The position numbers and the translations under genes were made by a program. 63,383 nucleotides of DNA from an uncultured Pirellulaceae bacterium (GTDB lineage Bacteria; Planctomycetota; Planctomycetia; Pirellulales; Pirellulaceae), in assembly GCA_905480545.1 (NCBI GenBank), contig CAJQQR010000024.1, forward strand, positions 1-63,383, given 5' to 3'. The notes below the pieces were generated by a model. That model was given only the letters and a program-made list of their open reading frames with translations, made no database searches and had not been told where the DNA came from. Positions 45,205-54,706 of this stretch are shown in pieces. Position 1 is the first letter of the stretch, and each line of letters starts with the position of its first letter.

Positions 45205-46030
45205 AGATTTGACGGACATCATTTTTCCGGGTTATCGACGACGTGAAGGGTTGCATATTGGAAATGTGACATACCATGTGGGGCAATTGATCGATGGCTT
45301 GCATGATAAGCTAACGCAGCAAATTGCGAGAGCATTAATGCACGATCATCGTGTTCGATCCGAGAATAAATGTGCGGAGTTAGTGGCGGATTACGACTCG
45401 CAAGGACAGGCGATCGCCATCAAGTTCCTTGACACCATTCCTAGGCTTCGTGAGATGTTGTCGACTGACGTTGAAGCAGCTTTCGTTGGGGACCCTGCCT
45501 GCAAGAGCCATGAAGAAGTGATTTTTTGCTATCCCGGATTACACGCGATTACGTCTCATCGCATCGCTCACGAGCTCTATCGTCTTGAGGTTCCAATCAT
45601 TCCTCGAATGATTTCGGAGCATTCCCACAAAGAAACCGGTATCGACATTCACCCAGGCGCATCCATAGGCAATCACTTTTTCATTGATCATGGAACGGGA
45701 GTTGTAATCGGTGAGACTTGTGAGATCGGGAGTCATTGCAAAATCTATCAAGGTGTCACCTTGGGGGCGATCAGTTTTCCTCGTGATTCCAATGGGCAAA
45801 TTATCCGAGGGGCTAAGCGACATCCGACGCTGCAAGATAACGTTGTGATTTATGCGAACGCAACGGTTTTAGGCGGAAAAACAGTTCTAGGTCACGATTC
45901 GGTCGTTGGATCCAGTGTATGGCTGACGCGTAGTATCGATCCGTTTTCGACGATTCTGAACGAAACACCGAATTTAAGGGTGAAAAAAGACTCTCCAGAT
46001 CTAAATCCAGAACACAACTATCAGATTTGA
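45065..46030 (+). CDS. cysE: Serine O-acetyltransferase (EpsC-type)
   Basis: A 321-residue protein. The N-terminal helical part (about 1-170) is followed by the left-handed beta-helix of hexapeptide repeats: GIDIHPGASIGNHFFIDHGT (about residue 198), GVVIGETCEIGSHCKIYQGV and GGKTVLGHDSVVGSSVWL. The catalytic pair D/H sits in FFIDHGTGVV as in CysE. It makes O-acetylserine for cysteine synthesis. The length fits the longer EpsC type. The gene has a possible Cys-rich upstream ORF that may regulate it. Confidence 0.95.
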   Translation: MATDFSLKEQLPNLTEQIVETYTQCATTHYLGHTPLPRYTEVISIVEDLTDIIFPGYRRREGLHIGNVTYHVGQLIDGLHDKLTQQIARALMHDHRVRSENKCAELVADYDSQGQAIAIKFLDTIPRLREMLSTDVEAAFVGDPACKSHEEVIFCYPGLHAITSHRIAHELYRLEVPIIPRMISEHSHKETGIDIHPGASIGNHFFIDHGTGVVIGETCEIGSHCKIYQGVTLGAISFPRDSNGQIIRGAKRHPTLQDNVVIYANATVLGGKTVLGHDSVVGSSVWLTRSIDPFSTILNETPNLRVKKDSPDLNPEHNYQI

Positions 46031-46106
46031 AGCTTGCTTTCAATTTTCGATTGAAGACACTATGTCGCTTATGTCCGAGTGTTTCGTAACGGGTTTTGCT
46101 CAATTT

Positions 46107-47294
46107 TCAAAACAGGTCTTCCATTGATCTCGCTGGCTCGGTGAACCACTGCGGACCGGCCGTCGTCATGTAAAAATGGTCTTCGAGTCGGACACCGAAT
46201 TCGCCAGGGACAACAATCATCGGTTCGATGCTCGCCACCATTCCCGACTCAAGCGGTGTTGCGTTTCCGCGAACCACATACGGGGCCTCGTGAATATCGA
46301 GACCGCACCCGTGTCCAGTTCGATGAGGCAGGCCGGGTAGGTCGTAATTGGGACCCAGTCCGCTTGCTTCTAATGTCTTTCGCGCCGCTGCGTCGATTGC
46401 TTCGCACGGTGCCCCAATTTGTGCTGCTTCAAAAGCGGCAATTTGCGCATCACGCTCCAAGCTCCAGATCTCGGCCTGTTTTGCCGTTGCCTTTCCAAAA
46501 GGGAATGTGCGTGTGATGTCCGAGTTATAACCCTGGAGCAAAAATCCCGTGTCAATCAAGACCCAGTCTTCCTCTTTAAGAATTTGTGGATCTTTGACGC
46601 CATGCGGAAACGACGTTGCAACTCCAAACAAGACAATGCAAAAGTAAGATCCGGCTGGAGCGCCGACTTTTCGATGGGCATCATCAATGAATTTGGTGAC
46701 TTCGGAAGTTGAAATGCCCGGCTTTAAGATGGACGCTGCCGATTCGATCACTTTCATCGTCATCAAATGAGCCTGTTTGATCATTGCAATTTCCGCATCG
46801 GATTTGCACTGTCGACAAGCATCGCTTATTGGTTGTGCCGTAACAAACTGATGGTCAGGCATTTCCTTTTGTAATCCATCGACGATAAAAAATGGCGCCG
46901 AACCGTCGATCGCAATGGTCGGTCCTGAAACCTTCTTTTCCGCCAGTAATTTTTTCACTAAAGCAAATGGCGATTCGTGTTCCTCCCAAGCAAAAATGTC
47001 TCCTTCAATTTGCCAATAGTCTCTTAGCGTATCAAGTTCGAATCGTGGCGCTATATAATTGGGTTCGCCGTCGGCAGGCAGAATCGCGGCAACCATGCGT
47101 TCGCTTGGGTTCCATTTTAGCCCTGTGAAATAATACAGGTTGGTCCCACCATGGATGTACATTGCGTCAACACCGTGCTCCTTCATGAGCGATTGGGCTT
47201 TTTGCATGCGTGCGCGATATTCATCAACTGAAATCGGAACAACCCCATCGGTCATGTTGGAAAGCGAATCGAGTGCGGCTTGAAAATCAGACAT
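46107..47294 (-). CDS. M24 family metallopeptidase (Xaa-Pro aminopeptidase-like)
   Basis: From ATG 47294, 395 residues. The N-terminal creatinase-like domain (HGVDAMYIHGGTNLYYFTGL) is followed by the pita-bread metal-binding domain: DTGFLLQGYNSDITRTF (two Asp), HRTGHGCGLDIHEAPYV (His), SIEPMIVVPG (Glu) and VRLEDHFYMT (Glu). All five di-metal ligands appear present. It removes N-terminal residues before proline in general. The 30 residues open further upstream do not look like the family and are excluded. Confidence 0.9.
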   Translation of the reverse strand: MSDFQAALDSLSNMTDGVVPISVDEYRARMQKAQSLMKEHGVDAMYIHGGTNLYYFTGLKWNPSERMVAAILPADGEPNYIAPRFELDTLRDYWQIEGDIFAWEEHESPFALVKKLLAEKKVSGPTIAIDGSAPFFIVDGLQKEMPDHQFVTAQPISDACRQCKSDAEIAMIKQAHLMTMKVIESAASILKPGISTSEVTKFIDDAHRKVGAPAGSYFCIVLFGVATSFPHGVKDPQILKEEDWVLIDTGFLLQGYNSDITRTFPFGKATAKQAEIWSLERDAQIAAFEAAQIGAPCEAIDAAARKTLEASGLGPNYDLPGLPHRTGHGCGLDIHEAPYVVRGNATPLESGMVASIEPMIVVPGEFGVRLEDHFYMTTAGPQWFTEPARSMEDLF

Positions 47295-47484
47295 GGCAAA
47301 AACGAGTAAAGGTGAAGATTTATAAGCACTTGAAGTTATCCGATTTGTCGTTGAGTTAAAACTCCCTGTTCCACCCATGTGCATGGTAAACTGTGCAAAT
47401 ACAAGACAGATTTGGACCCTTCTAAAGCTGCTCTTTTATTAAAAATTGTTAGTCTATTCAGGGAATCCGCTCAGGCATTTAATC

Positions 47485-49077
47485 ATGAAGCCCAAATCAA
47501 ACAGCGTTTTAAAGACTTGCGTTTTCATTTACTTCATTTGTTTGTTCGATTCGTTTGCCACGTCAGCGAATGACCAACCCATGTCAAATGAGGCTCGGCC
47601 AAATGTTGTGCTTATGATGGTCGATGATATGGGCTTTTCTGATCTAGGATGTTACGGCGGCGAAATTGAAACTCCCAATATTGATCGACTGGCGAAGCGT
47701 GGAGTTCGTTTCAATCAGTTTTACAATTGCGCAAAATGTGAAACGACTCGGTCGACCATGCTGAGCGGTCGATACTATCCCGAAGTCAACAACCAAAAAC
47801 TTGATAACTGCATCACGATCGCAGAAGGGATGAAGTTGGCTGGCTATCGGACGATCATGACCGGTAAATGGCACTTGGAAGGAAATCCCGTCGACCGCGG
47901 ATTCGATCGTTACTTTGGTCATTTAAGCGGCGCAACTAATTTTTTTACCGGTGATAATACATTTCGAATCGGGAAAGAGAAATATGAGGTGCCGAAAAAG
48001 GATTTCTATACAACCGATGCGAACGTGGATTATGCAATGAAGTTTTTGCAGGAGGGACGCGAATTCAACGATCCGTTCTTTTTGTACATCGCTTTCAATG
48101 CACCTCACTATCCACTGCAAGCACCGGAAAAAGACGTACGCAAGTACATCGGGAAATATCTTGGCGGTTGGGATCAACTTCGCACGGATAGATATCGACG
48201 TCAGTTGCAAATGGGGGTTATAGACTCAACGGCAAAGCTCTCTCCTCGACCGGACGACGTGCCCCCATGGGATTCGTTATCACCTGCCGAACAAGAGCAT
48301 CAGGACCTGATGATGGCAACTTATGTTGCGATGATCGATCGGGTGGATCAAAACGTTGGTCGCTTGGTTCAGCATCTTGAAGAAACAAATCAAATCGATA
48401 ATACGCTGATTATGTTGCTTAGCGATAACGGAGCCTGTCCATTCCAGAGAACGAAACCACTTTCTGTCAAAGAAAAACTCTCGCCTTGGGATTCAAAGTC
48501 CTATTGGACCTATGACAAACGGTGGGCACACGCTTGTAATACCCCGTTCCGTGAATACAAACAAAATCAACATGAGGGTGGAATCACGACTCCATTTATC
48601 GCGCACTGGCCGTCAAAGATCGGATCCGAAATCCAAGGAAAGGTCACGAATCAGTCGGCTCACATTGTCGATATTATGGCCACGTGCCTTGATATTGCCT
48701 CAACGAAGTATCCAGTCATATTCAAAGGCGAGAAGGTCGGACCACCAAGGGGAGTGAGCCTGTTGCCAGCGTTTAAAATGGATAAACTCGAGCGGGGAGA
48801 GCCCATATTCTTCAGTTTCTATGGGAAGAACAATTCGATCCGAGAGGGTGACTGGAAGATTGTCAATAAGAATTTTGAGAAGTTCGAGCTGTACAATCTC
48901 GGTAATGATCGATCAGAACTAAATGATGTTTCGGAATCGAATCCAGAGAAATTCAAGGCGATGAAAACACGGCTGGAGAGGCTATTTGAAAAAGTGGGGC
49001 AGCCCATCCGAAAGAAAAACACAAAGCGAAAATCGAAGTCCGGCAATCGAAAAAACAACGGCAAGGCGAAAGACTAG
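47485..49077 (+). CDS. Secreted sulfatase
   Basis: A 530-residue protein with a signal peptide (TCVFIYFICLFDSFATSA). It is a sulfatase: PNVVLMMVDDMGFSDLGCYG (metal site), GEIETPNIDRLAKRGVRFNQ, the formylglycine region CAKCETTRSTMLSGRYYP, GKWHLE, DNGACPF and the late GGITTPFIAHWP. The active-site Cys motif reads CETTR, with Thr in place of the usual Pro or Ala of CxPxR. Conversion to formylglycine may therefore differ from the classical type. The C-terminus is highly basic (KKNTKRKSKSGNRKNNGKAK). Likely substrate: a sulfated glycan, by inference. Confidence 0.9.
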   Translation: MKPKSNSVLKTCVFIYFICLFDSFATSANDQPMSNEARPNVVLMMVDDMGFSDLGCYGGEIETPNIDRLAKRGVRFNQFYNCAKCETTRSTMLSGRYYPEVNNQKLDNCITIAEGMKLAGYRTIMTGKWHLEGNPVDRGFDRYFGHLSGATNFFTGDNTFRIGKEKYEVPKKDFYTTDANVDYAMKFLQEGREFNDPFFLYIAFNAPHYPLQAPEKDVRKYIGKYLGGWDQLRTDRYRRQLQMGVIDSTAKLSPRPDDVPPWDSLSPAEQEHQDLMMATYVAMIDRVDQNVGRLVQHLEETNQIDNTLIMLLSDNGACPFQRTKPLSVKEKLSPWDSKSYWTYDKRWAHACNTPFREYKQNQHEGGITTPFIAHWPSKIGSEIQGKVTNQSAHIVDIMATCLDIASTKYPVIFKGEKVGPPRGVSLLPAFKMDKLERGEPIFFSFYGKNNSIREGDWKIVNKNFEKFELYNLGNDRSELNDVSESNPEKFKAMKTRLERLFEKVGQPIRKKNTKRKSKSGNRKNNGKAKD

Positions 49078-49602
49078 CGTTCATATGGGATTGGGAGGTG
49101 GTTCTTTCCCTTCGCAGACTTTTCAGAAAGCCAGACCCTGAATGCCAAAAAGCTGAACGCTTCGATTTTTCATCTCATTGGTTTCGATAACTGGGATTCC
49201 TAGGCGGTGCTTTGAGGCACTCAGTTATCAGCGGATCAGGGACTACAGGATCCGACGTGAAATGGTCAACGAAGATGGAGATCTTTTCGAATTTGAATTC
49301 GAGAAAGCGTAGGTCCTCTTTTCTATTCACGTGCTTATGAGACGGAGATTTGATGAGCCGATTTTTGCAAAGATGAAGTGTGGCTCGACAATTTTTGTGA
49401 GCTTCCATTTGGGATGGAAAATGAAGTTGCGTGGTGCGATTCAGATAATGGGGATGATATAGATTCCAATCAAGGAAGCTGCTGGTTTGACAGGTTTGCC
49501 CCGGCGTTTCCCCGAGATCTAGTTTCCCCGAGATCTCGATCCTCACTGAAAACTGGATGAGACGGACCCACGCAGGTGAGCAAGCTATCGGTAATCTGCC
49601 GC
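49078..49602. other. Non-coding stretch with possible gene remnants
   Basis: It lies between the sulfatase and response regulator genes. Plus-strand fragments look protein-like but have no complete gene: YQRIRDYRIRREMVNEDGDL, ending in a stop near 49311, and a frame around 49378-49560 with EVWLDNFCELPFGMENEVAW. A 15-bp direct repeat GTTTCCCCGAGATCT occurs at 49506-49520 and 49522-49536. It may be the decayed remains of a small gene. Confidence 0.35.
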
Positions 49603-50568
49603 TTAGTGCTGCGATGGCTGCTGTAGGTTGACTGAATTGTTGTCAGGATTTGTGTTTGTAATGACCAAAGCACCGGAAATGAATAGGTCGTCCATCAGTT
49701 CGCCATTAAATTCTTGATATCGCGTGAGGCGAACTTCTCTTTCAAGACCTTGCTTGTCACGAAAGCTAGTGCGGATAGACGGTTCACCATTGATAGACGA
49801 CGGAGCAAAAAATTGCGAAGTCAATTCGGTGTTTACCCACTCGATGTTCAGCTCGTTAAACTGATGGCCAATGGCCTTTGATTTCGGTAATCCGAAAGCG
49901 ATCGTTGCCGCGGGATTCCATCGTTGAATCACGCCGTTGGCGTCCACTTTGATCATGATCGATTCCGCGGCAATGAGTATTCGCTCCGAATCCGATTGTG
50001 CATTAAAGAGTTGTTTTATGGTATCTGATAAGGTCTTTCCAGCAACAAAACAGTTGTTCAACGCAATGTCTTTGAGGCGACGTTTTTCAATCAGTGCGGC
50101 AGTCATTTGAAGCACTTCTGAGTTGTCAAAAGGCTTCTTGAGAATCAACAATCGATCAGAACGCCCAAGTCGCCGACGAATATCTGCCCAGGTATTATCC
50201 GAATAAGCGCTGCAAATCACGACTTGTAAGTCCGGATCGGCTTCCCATAATTTTTTGATGGTGGTCAAACCGTCCCATCCTGGTGGCATTCGCATGTCAA
50301 CAAAGGCCAATGCATAAGGCCGCTTTTGTTGAACCGCATCTTGAACTTTGCGGTAGCCGTCTTCCCCCTGCATTGCGGAATCCAGATCGATGAAGAGGTC
50401 GTTGTCCGCTTCTTCAACAAACGATTTACCTAAAAACGCAGCTTCGGCCTCTCGTAATTCTTTGTCGGAATCGTTTGTGACCAGGATTTTACGAAAATCT
50501 TCATGAATGGCAGGATTGTCGTCAATGATAATGACACGATTCTTCGAATTTGGAGCTGTGGCCATCAT
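49603..50568 (-). CDS. Response regulator with receiver and PAS domains
   Basis: A 321-residue protein. The receiver domain begins RVIIIDDNPAIHEDFRKILV and shows the phospho-acceptor region AFVDMRMPPGWDGLTTIKKL (Asp about residue 92), then VVICSAYSD and LKKPFDNSE (conserved Lys). About 35 extra residues sit between the first helix and the phospho-Asp strand. A PAS-like domain follows (AAESIMIKVDANGVIQRWNP, about residue 200). No DNA-binding or output enzyme domain is present. No kinase is next to it, so its partner is elsewhere. Confidence 0.87.
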   Translation of the reverse strand: MMATAPNSKNRVIIIDDNPAIHEDFRKILVTNDSDKELREAEAAFLGKSFVEEADNDLFIDLDSAMQGEDGYRKVQDAVQQKRPYALAFVDMRMPPGWDGLTTIKKLWEADPDLQVVICSAYSDNTWADIRRRLGRSDRLLILKKPFDNSEVLQMTAALIEKRRLKDIALNNCFVAGKTLSDTIKQLFNAQSDSERILIAAESIMIKVDANGVIQRWNPAATIAFGLPKSKAIGHQFNELNIEWVNTELTSQFFAPSSINGEPSIRTSFRDKQGLEREVRLTRYQEFNGELMDDLFISGALVITNTNPDNNSVNLQQPSQH

Positions 50569-50924
50569 ACTATTTCTGTTTTCAACACACTATTTACGAA
50601 TGCAGGATTTCATCGTTTTAACTCGTGCGTAATTTCATGATTGGTTTTTGAAAAAATCTCAATCAATCCATTCGGCAAGCCATCGTGTTATCTTCGCCAA
50701 ACGCCGCCTTTTCGATGCCCAATAAAATAGGTCAAAAAGAAAGTCAATGTCGTTGATAATCCGGTGATGCTGGTATTCATCAACGTTGGCTATATGCTCG
50801 TGGAGCGGGTGGAAATCGGCCTCACTTCGTAATCCTGTTATGGAACGCTTGGCGTCTCCGCATAAAGAGATTCCCAAAAGCCAGAGAATCGCTGATTGGT
50901 TTGTAAAGGTTAAAAACCGGCAGG
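50569..50924. other. Intergenic region holding only a doubtful small ORF
   Basis: It lies between the response regulator start and the ATPase stop. It holds the possible 72-residue ORF 50659-50877. I see nothing else of note. Confidence 0.35.
50659..50877 (-). CDS. Possible small protein
   Basis: A 72-residue ORF (ITGLRSEADFHPLHEHIANV, then FLFDLFYWASKRRRLAKITR) with an amphipathic, aromatic and basic C-terminus. It has plausible composition but no family that I recognise, no SD, and may be chance. Confidence 0.25.
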   Translation of the reverse strand: MGISLCGDAKRSITGLRSEADFHPLHEHIANVDEYQHHRIINDIDFLFDLFYWASKRRRLAKITRWLAEWID

Positions 50925-53402
50925 CTAAAAAAGCGTTTCAGCGATGCCGGTCGAGTCGACTTTCCATGGCAGCCAAGCGACACCGAATTCTTTAATTGAG
51001 ATATCGGTTTTCTTTGGCGCGAGTGTCAATTCTTCAAACGTCAACGAATCAACGTTCAGCTTTTCCGAGATCTCTGCAACGGCCGAGTCAAATTCTTCTT
51101 CTAAAGCGGCATAGTCTTCTTGTAACGATTCAACCGATTCTTTCGCTCGACCAATATCACCGTGTTGTTGAGCCGTTCGGCCAACGCTTTTGACGGAGGT
51201 CGATGCCTTGGAAACATTGGTCTTTGACAAGGTTTTATTTCCGAGCAAGGCACCGAAAATGGACGATCCGATTGATAGAATGGAGGAAAGACGTGACTGT
51301 TGGTATTGCTGTGTTTCGACCTCAACTTTTTGCTCGGCACGCTCAATACGATTCTGCAAGGTGTTCAATTTGGACGCGTATTTCTTTCGAATTTTTTCAA
51401 TTGAAAGATCGCGTTTTTCGTTGACGGCATGCGATAGCCTTGCCCGAAAATCGGATTCGTCCTCGCCAAATTTTGAGAACTCCTTCAGATCCGAACACTT
51501 GAGGATAACGATCTGTTGCTCGCGGTAGAGATAGTTTTTTAATTGTTTCTCCCATGCCGAGTAGTTCTTGGAAACTTCTAATTCTTCTGAAAGCGGTCCG
51601 TACTCGGCGTCTTTATCCGCTGCCGTGATCGTACTCATATCGGCTGGTAATTCGCTTGTGGCCATCCATGGATCGTCAGCATTATAGGTATTGATTTTGG
51701 AAACAAATCGTTTCGTCGTCCACTCGTCAATTTTGTAGGTGGCTCGAGAATAATGGAGGCGGCAAGTCCCCATTAACATTGGACGGTAGACCAATTTTTC
51801 GTCTGTTGAGATGTGTTTTTGAGGCTCAATAAAAAATTCTTTGATTCCCTTGGGTGGTTTTGGTCGGGTCGTGTTTTGAGCCTCCATTTCTTCAGTCGCC
51901 ACAGACTCCGAGGTTGGCGGCGGTAAAGTCTTGGAGCCGACAGCAGATGATGCAGCATTTGAATGAGCAGCTTTGTCCAATGCTGCTTTCTTTTCTTCCA
52001 TTAGTTTTTCGATGTGCGTTCGGGTCAGCGGCCCACGCAAATATGACATCGCCCACCGCGTATGAAACACAACAGGTTGATCGTCATGTACGTTGTTCAT
52101 TAAAAAGACACGACTGCCCAAGCCGGCCAGCGTTTCCTCCATCGCACTGCGATTAAATGCCACGCCGGTCGATGCGGATGCACCCTCGAGTCCCTCCAGC
52201 ACTCTGGCCTTGTCTCGCTCGGTTTGCAGTCGTCCGAGAAACCACGTTCCGGTGTTGGAAAGACCCTTATAGTCAAGGTCGACGGGATTTTGGGTTGCCA
52301 GGATGCACCCCAGTCCATACGCACGAGCTTGTTTGAGAAGCGTAAGCATCGGCGTTTTGGAAGGGGGATTGGACTGCGGCGGAAAGTATCCGAATACTTC
52401 ATCCATATACAGCAACGCCCGTAAACTCGATGTTCCCGCCTGAGTTCGCATCCAAGCGATCATTTCATTTAACAGGATCGTGACAAAGAACATGCGCTCT
52501 TTATCCGATAGATGTGCGATCGACAAAATCGAAATGCGTGGTTTGCCAGTTTCGGTATGAAGCAGTTTTTTGATGTTGAGTGGTTCGCCTTGCAGCCAGG
52601 ACTCAAATGATGGAGATGCTAGAAGGTTGTTCAAGGTCATCGCCAGCGTCATGCGATCTTTTTCTGGATAAAATTTTTCCAGTTCAATAATGCCAACTTT
52701 TTTGAACGGAGGTGTTTGGATTTCGCCAATTAATGATGCGATGTCAAGGTTCTTGCCTGTTCGCCAAGCCGCATCAAAAATTTTCGAAACCAGAATGAAT
52801 TCGCGACTTTGAATCGGATCGGCGTTGATTCCAAGCAACGCCAACAATCCTGATGTTGCAGATTGAATTCGCTCGCGGAATGAATCGGAGTCGTCGAGCA
52901 CGCTGGCATCCGGAGCGTCAAAGGATTTCAAAACGGTGATGGGAATTCCAGCATTGCTTCCGGGAGTAAATATCGAGATATCCACTTTGTCACGCAGTGT
53001 CTTGATCCGGTCTGGGCCTTGCCCCCAACTTTCCAGTCCATCTTTCCAAAGCTTAGCCGTCGACTTGGCAAATTCTTCGATCGTTTGACCGTTACGTGAT
53101 GCCTGACTTGGGTCAACCCATGGCTGAAAGTCCTTGGCTGACAATTCAGGGAACGTCAATAACAGGTTGGCAATGTCACCTTTGGGGTCGATCACGATGG
53201 CGGGGATATTGTCTAATGCCGCTTCCTCAAGCATTGAAATACAGAGGCCTGTCTTTCCACTGCCCGTCATCCCAACCACCACCGCGTGAGTCGTCAGGTC
53301 CTTCGCATCGTAAAGTAGTGGCATGGCGGTTGTTTTTCCAGATCGCAAATCATATTCACGGCCCAGGTAAAATGCGCCAAGTTTTTCGAAATCGGAGTCC
53401 AT
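50925..53402 (-). CDS. HerA/VirD4-like ATPase with coiled-coil C-terminus
   Basis: An 825-residue protein. The N-terminal part is a HerA/TraG-type hexameric ATPase: Walker A VVGMTGSGKTGLCISMLEEA (about residue 45), Walker B IVIDPKGDIANLL, LYMDEVFGYFPPQ and a later TQNPVDLDYKGLSNTGTWFL. The middle has QPVVFHTRWAMSYLRGPLTR. The C-terminal third is Glu/Lys-rich coiled coil (about residues 650-790, LQNRIERAEQKVEVETQQYQ). There is no signal peptide. It may pump DNA or act on protein-DNA complexes. No nuclease (NurA) or conjugation gene is adjacent, so the role is open. Confidence 0.8.
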   Translation of the reverse strand: MDSDFEKLGAFYLGREYDLRSGKTTAMPLLYDAKDLTTHAVVVGMTGSGKTGLCISMLEEAALDNIPAIVIDPKGDIANLLLTFPELSAKDFQPWVDPSQASRNGQTIEEFAKSTAKLWKDGLESWGQGPDRIKTLRDKVDISIFTPGSNAGIPITVLKSFDAPDASVLDDSDSFRERIQSATSGLLALLGINADPIQSREFILVSKIFDAAWRTGKNLDIASLIGEIQTPPFKKVGIIELEKFYPEKDRMTLAMTLNNLLASPSFESWLQGEPLNIKKLLHTETGKPRISILSIAHLSDKERMFFVTILLNEMIAWMRTQAGTSSLRALLYMDEVFGYFPPQSNPPSKTPMLTLLKQARAYGLGCILATQNPVDLDYKGLSNTGTWFLGRLQTERDKARVLEGLEGASASTGVAFNRSAMEETLAGLGSRVFLMNNVHDDQPVVFHTRWAMSYLRGPLTRTHIEKLMEEKKAALDKAAHSNAASSAVGSKTLPPPTSESVATEEMEAQNTTRPKPPKGIKEFFIEPQKHISTDEKLVYRPMLMGTCRLHYSRATYKIDEWTTKRFVSKINTYNADDPWMATSELPADMSTITAADKDAEYGPLSEELEVSKNYSAWEKQLKNYLYREQQIVILKCSDLKEFSKFGEDESDFRARLSHAVNEKRDLSIEKIRKKYASKLNTLQNRIERAEQKVEVETQQYQQSRLSSILSIGSSIFGALLGNKTLSKTNVSKASTSVKSVGRTAQQHGDIGRAKESVESLQEDYAALEEEFDSAVAEISEKLNVDSLTFEELTLAPKKTDISIKEFGVAWLPWKVDSTGIAETLF

Positions 53403-53850
53403 GATGGTTTGTCTGCTTCGTGGAAAGGAAAAGTGGAGGAGTAAACGAGAAGAGCGCTGTTAAAAAAATTGAGAAAGAAGATGGTTGAAACAGATTTTAG
53501 CTTGGCTGTTTGATTATTAAAACGCGGGATTGTGTCACGCGATCCGCAGAATTCAAACTGTCCGAATTGGTTTTTTCAACAGGACTGCGGGAGGAATGGG
53601 CTGGAAAATCGCCGACAAAACACCGTATTGTTATTGTTGTATTCTTTTTCAAGAATCTTTACATGTCGCGAGTTGCAGATCAAAATCAACGTCTTGAAAA
53701 GTGTCGATGTTAACCGCGGGTTGGGAATCAGCATCAAATTCTGTTTCCCCGAAACGGTTTAATAATCGGCGACAGGTCGCGATAGCCAAAGCCTGTTCAC
53801 TTTGTTTCGCGACTCCCACCCCATTACCAAACAACTCGGACGAGGAAAAA
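53403..53850. other. Divergent intergenic region
   Basis: It lies between the ATPase gene (minus) and the DUF1080 gene (plus). It includes an AT-rich stretch and the upstream region of both genes. The frame of the DUF1080 gene is open back to 53701, but this part does not look coding. Confidence 0.4.
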
Positions 53851-54537
53851 ATGAAGAGAATTTTACTTTTGACATTGGCTGCATTTATCGGCACCTCCGG
53901 AATCTCCCAAGCAAACGACGAGTGGAAGTCGCTTTTTGACGGAAAGACACTTAAGGGTTGGGAGGGTAAAAAGGGATTTTGGTCCGTTGCAGATGGCGCG
54001 ATCACGGGCAAGACAACGAAAGAAAATCCAACTAAGGGTAATACGTTTTTAATTTGGAAAGATGGAGAAACCGGAGATTTCGAATTGCACCTTAAATTCA
54101 AAATCATCGGTGGAAACTCGGGCATCCAGTATCGCAGTGAAGCATTGGATGATTTTGTCGTCAAAGGTTATCAAGCAGACATTGATACCGGAGGACACCG
54201 GTACATGGGGATTTTATATGGCGAGCGGACGGGGCGAGGGATCATTGGGGAACGGTCAGAAAAAGTGACCTACAGCGTGGACGGAAAGAAAACCGTTGAC
54301 GGCAAGACTTGTGACAACGAAAAATTCAAAGCAAGCATCAAAACAGAAGATTGGAACGATTACGTGATTATCGCCAAAGGCGACCGTCTGATTCACAAAG
54401 TGAATGGCACGACGACTTGTGATGTGTACGACAATGACAAACGTAAGGTTGCGTCCGGGATTTTGGCACTGCAACTGCATGCCGGTCCTCCAATGACCGT
54501 GCAGTTCAAAGAAATCAAAATGAAAGAGTTGAAATAA
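53851..54537 (+). CDS. Secreted DUF1080 (3-keto-disaccharide hydrolase-like) protein
   Basis: From ATG 53851, 228 residues; a GAGGA SD is just upstream. A signal peptide (ILLLTLAAFIGTSGISQAND) is followed by one DUF1080 domain: WKSLFDGKTLKGWEGKKGFW, VADGAITGKTT, FELHLKFKIIGGNSGIQYRS, GYQADIDTGGHRYMGILYGE and a final GPPMTVQFKEIKMKEL. It is the classic minimal form of the family and lacks the extra N-terminal domain of the longer protein at 35750-36772. Confidence 0.9.
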   Translation: MKRILLLTLAAFIGTSGISQANDEWKSLFDGKTLKGWEGKKGFWSVADGAITGKTTKENPTKGNTFLIWKDGETGDFELHLKFKIIGGNSGIQYRSEALDDFVVKGYQADIDTGGHRYMGILYGERTGRGIIGERSEKVTYSVDGKKTVDGKTCDNEKFKASIKTEDWNDYVIIAKGDRLIHKVNGTTTCDVYDNDKRKVASGILALQLHAGPPMTVQFKEIKMKELK

Positions 54538-54706
54538 CTCGCGATTTAAAGTCCCATTGGGCGGATTGATTAGGGCGTAATTCTTTCGAGACCGCTCTTT
54601 TGGTTGCAGTACGATCAATCCGCCAAGTTTTATTTAGGTTGACTTGGGTGAGGAGTGTCAACGGGAAACACTTTTGGGCTGCAAGAAATTTCTGAGAATG
54701 AAGCTT

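Noticed and set aside
46039..46055. Hairpin TTCAAT/ATTGAA between cysE and the M24 peptidase gene
   Set aside because: Only six AT-rich pairs and no U-tract, so not enough for a terminator.
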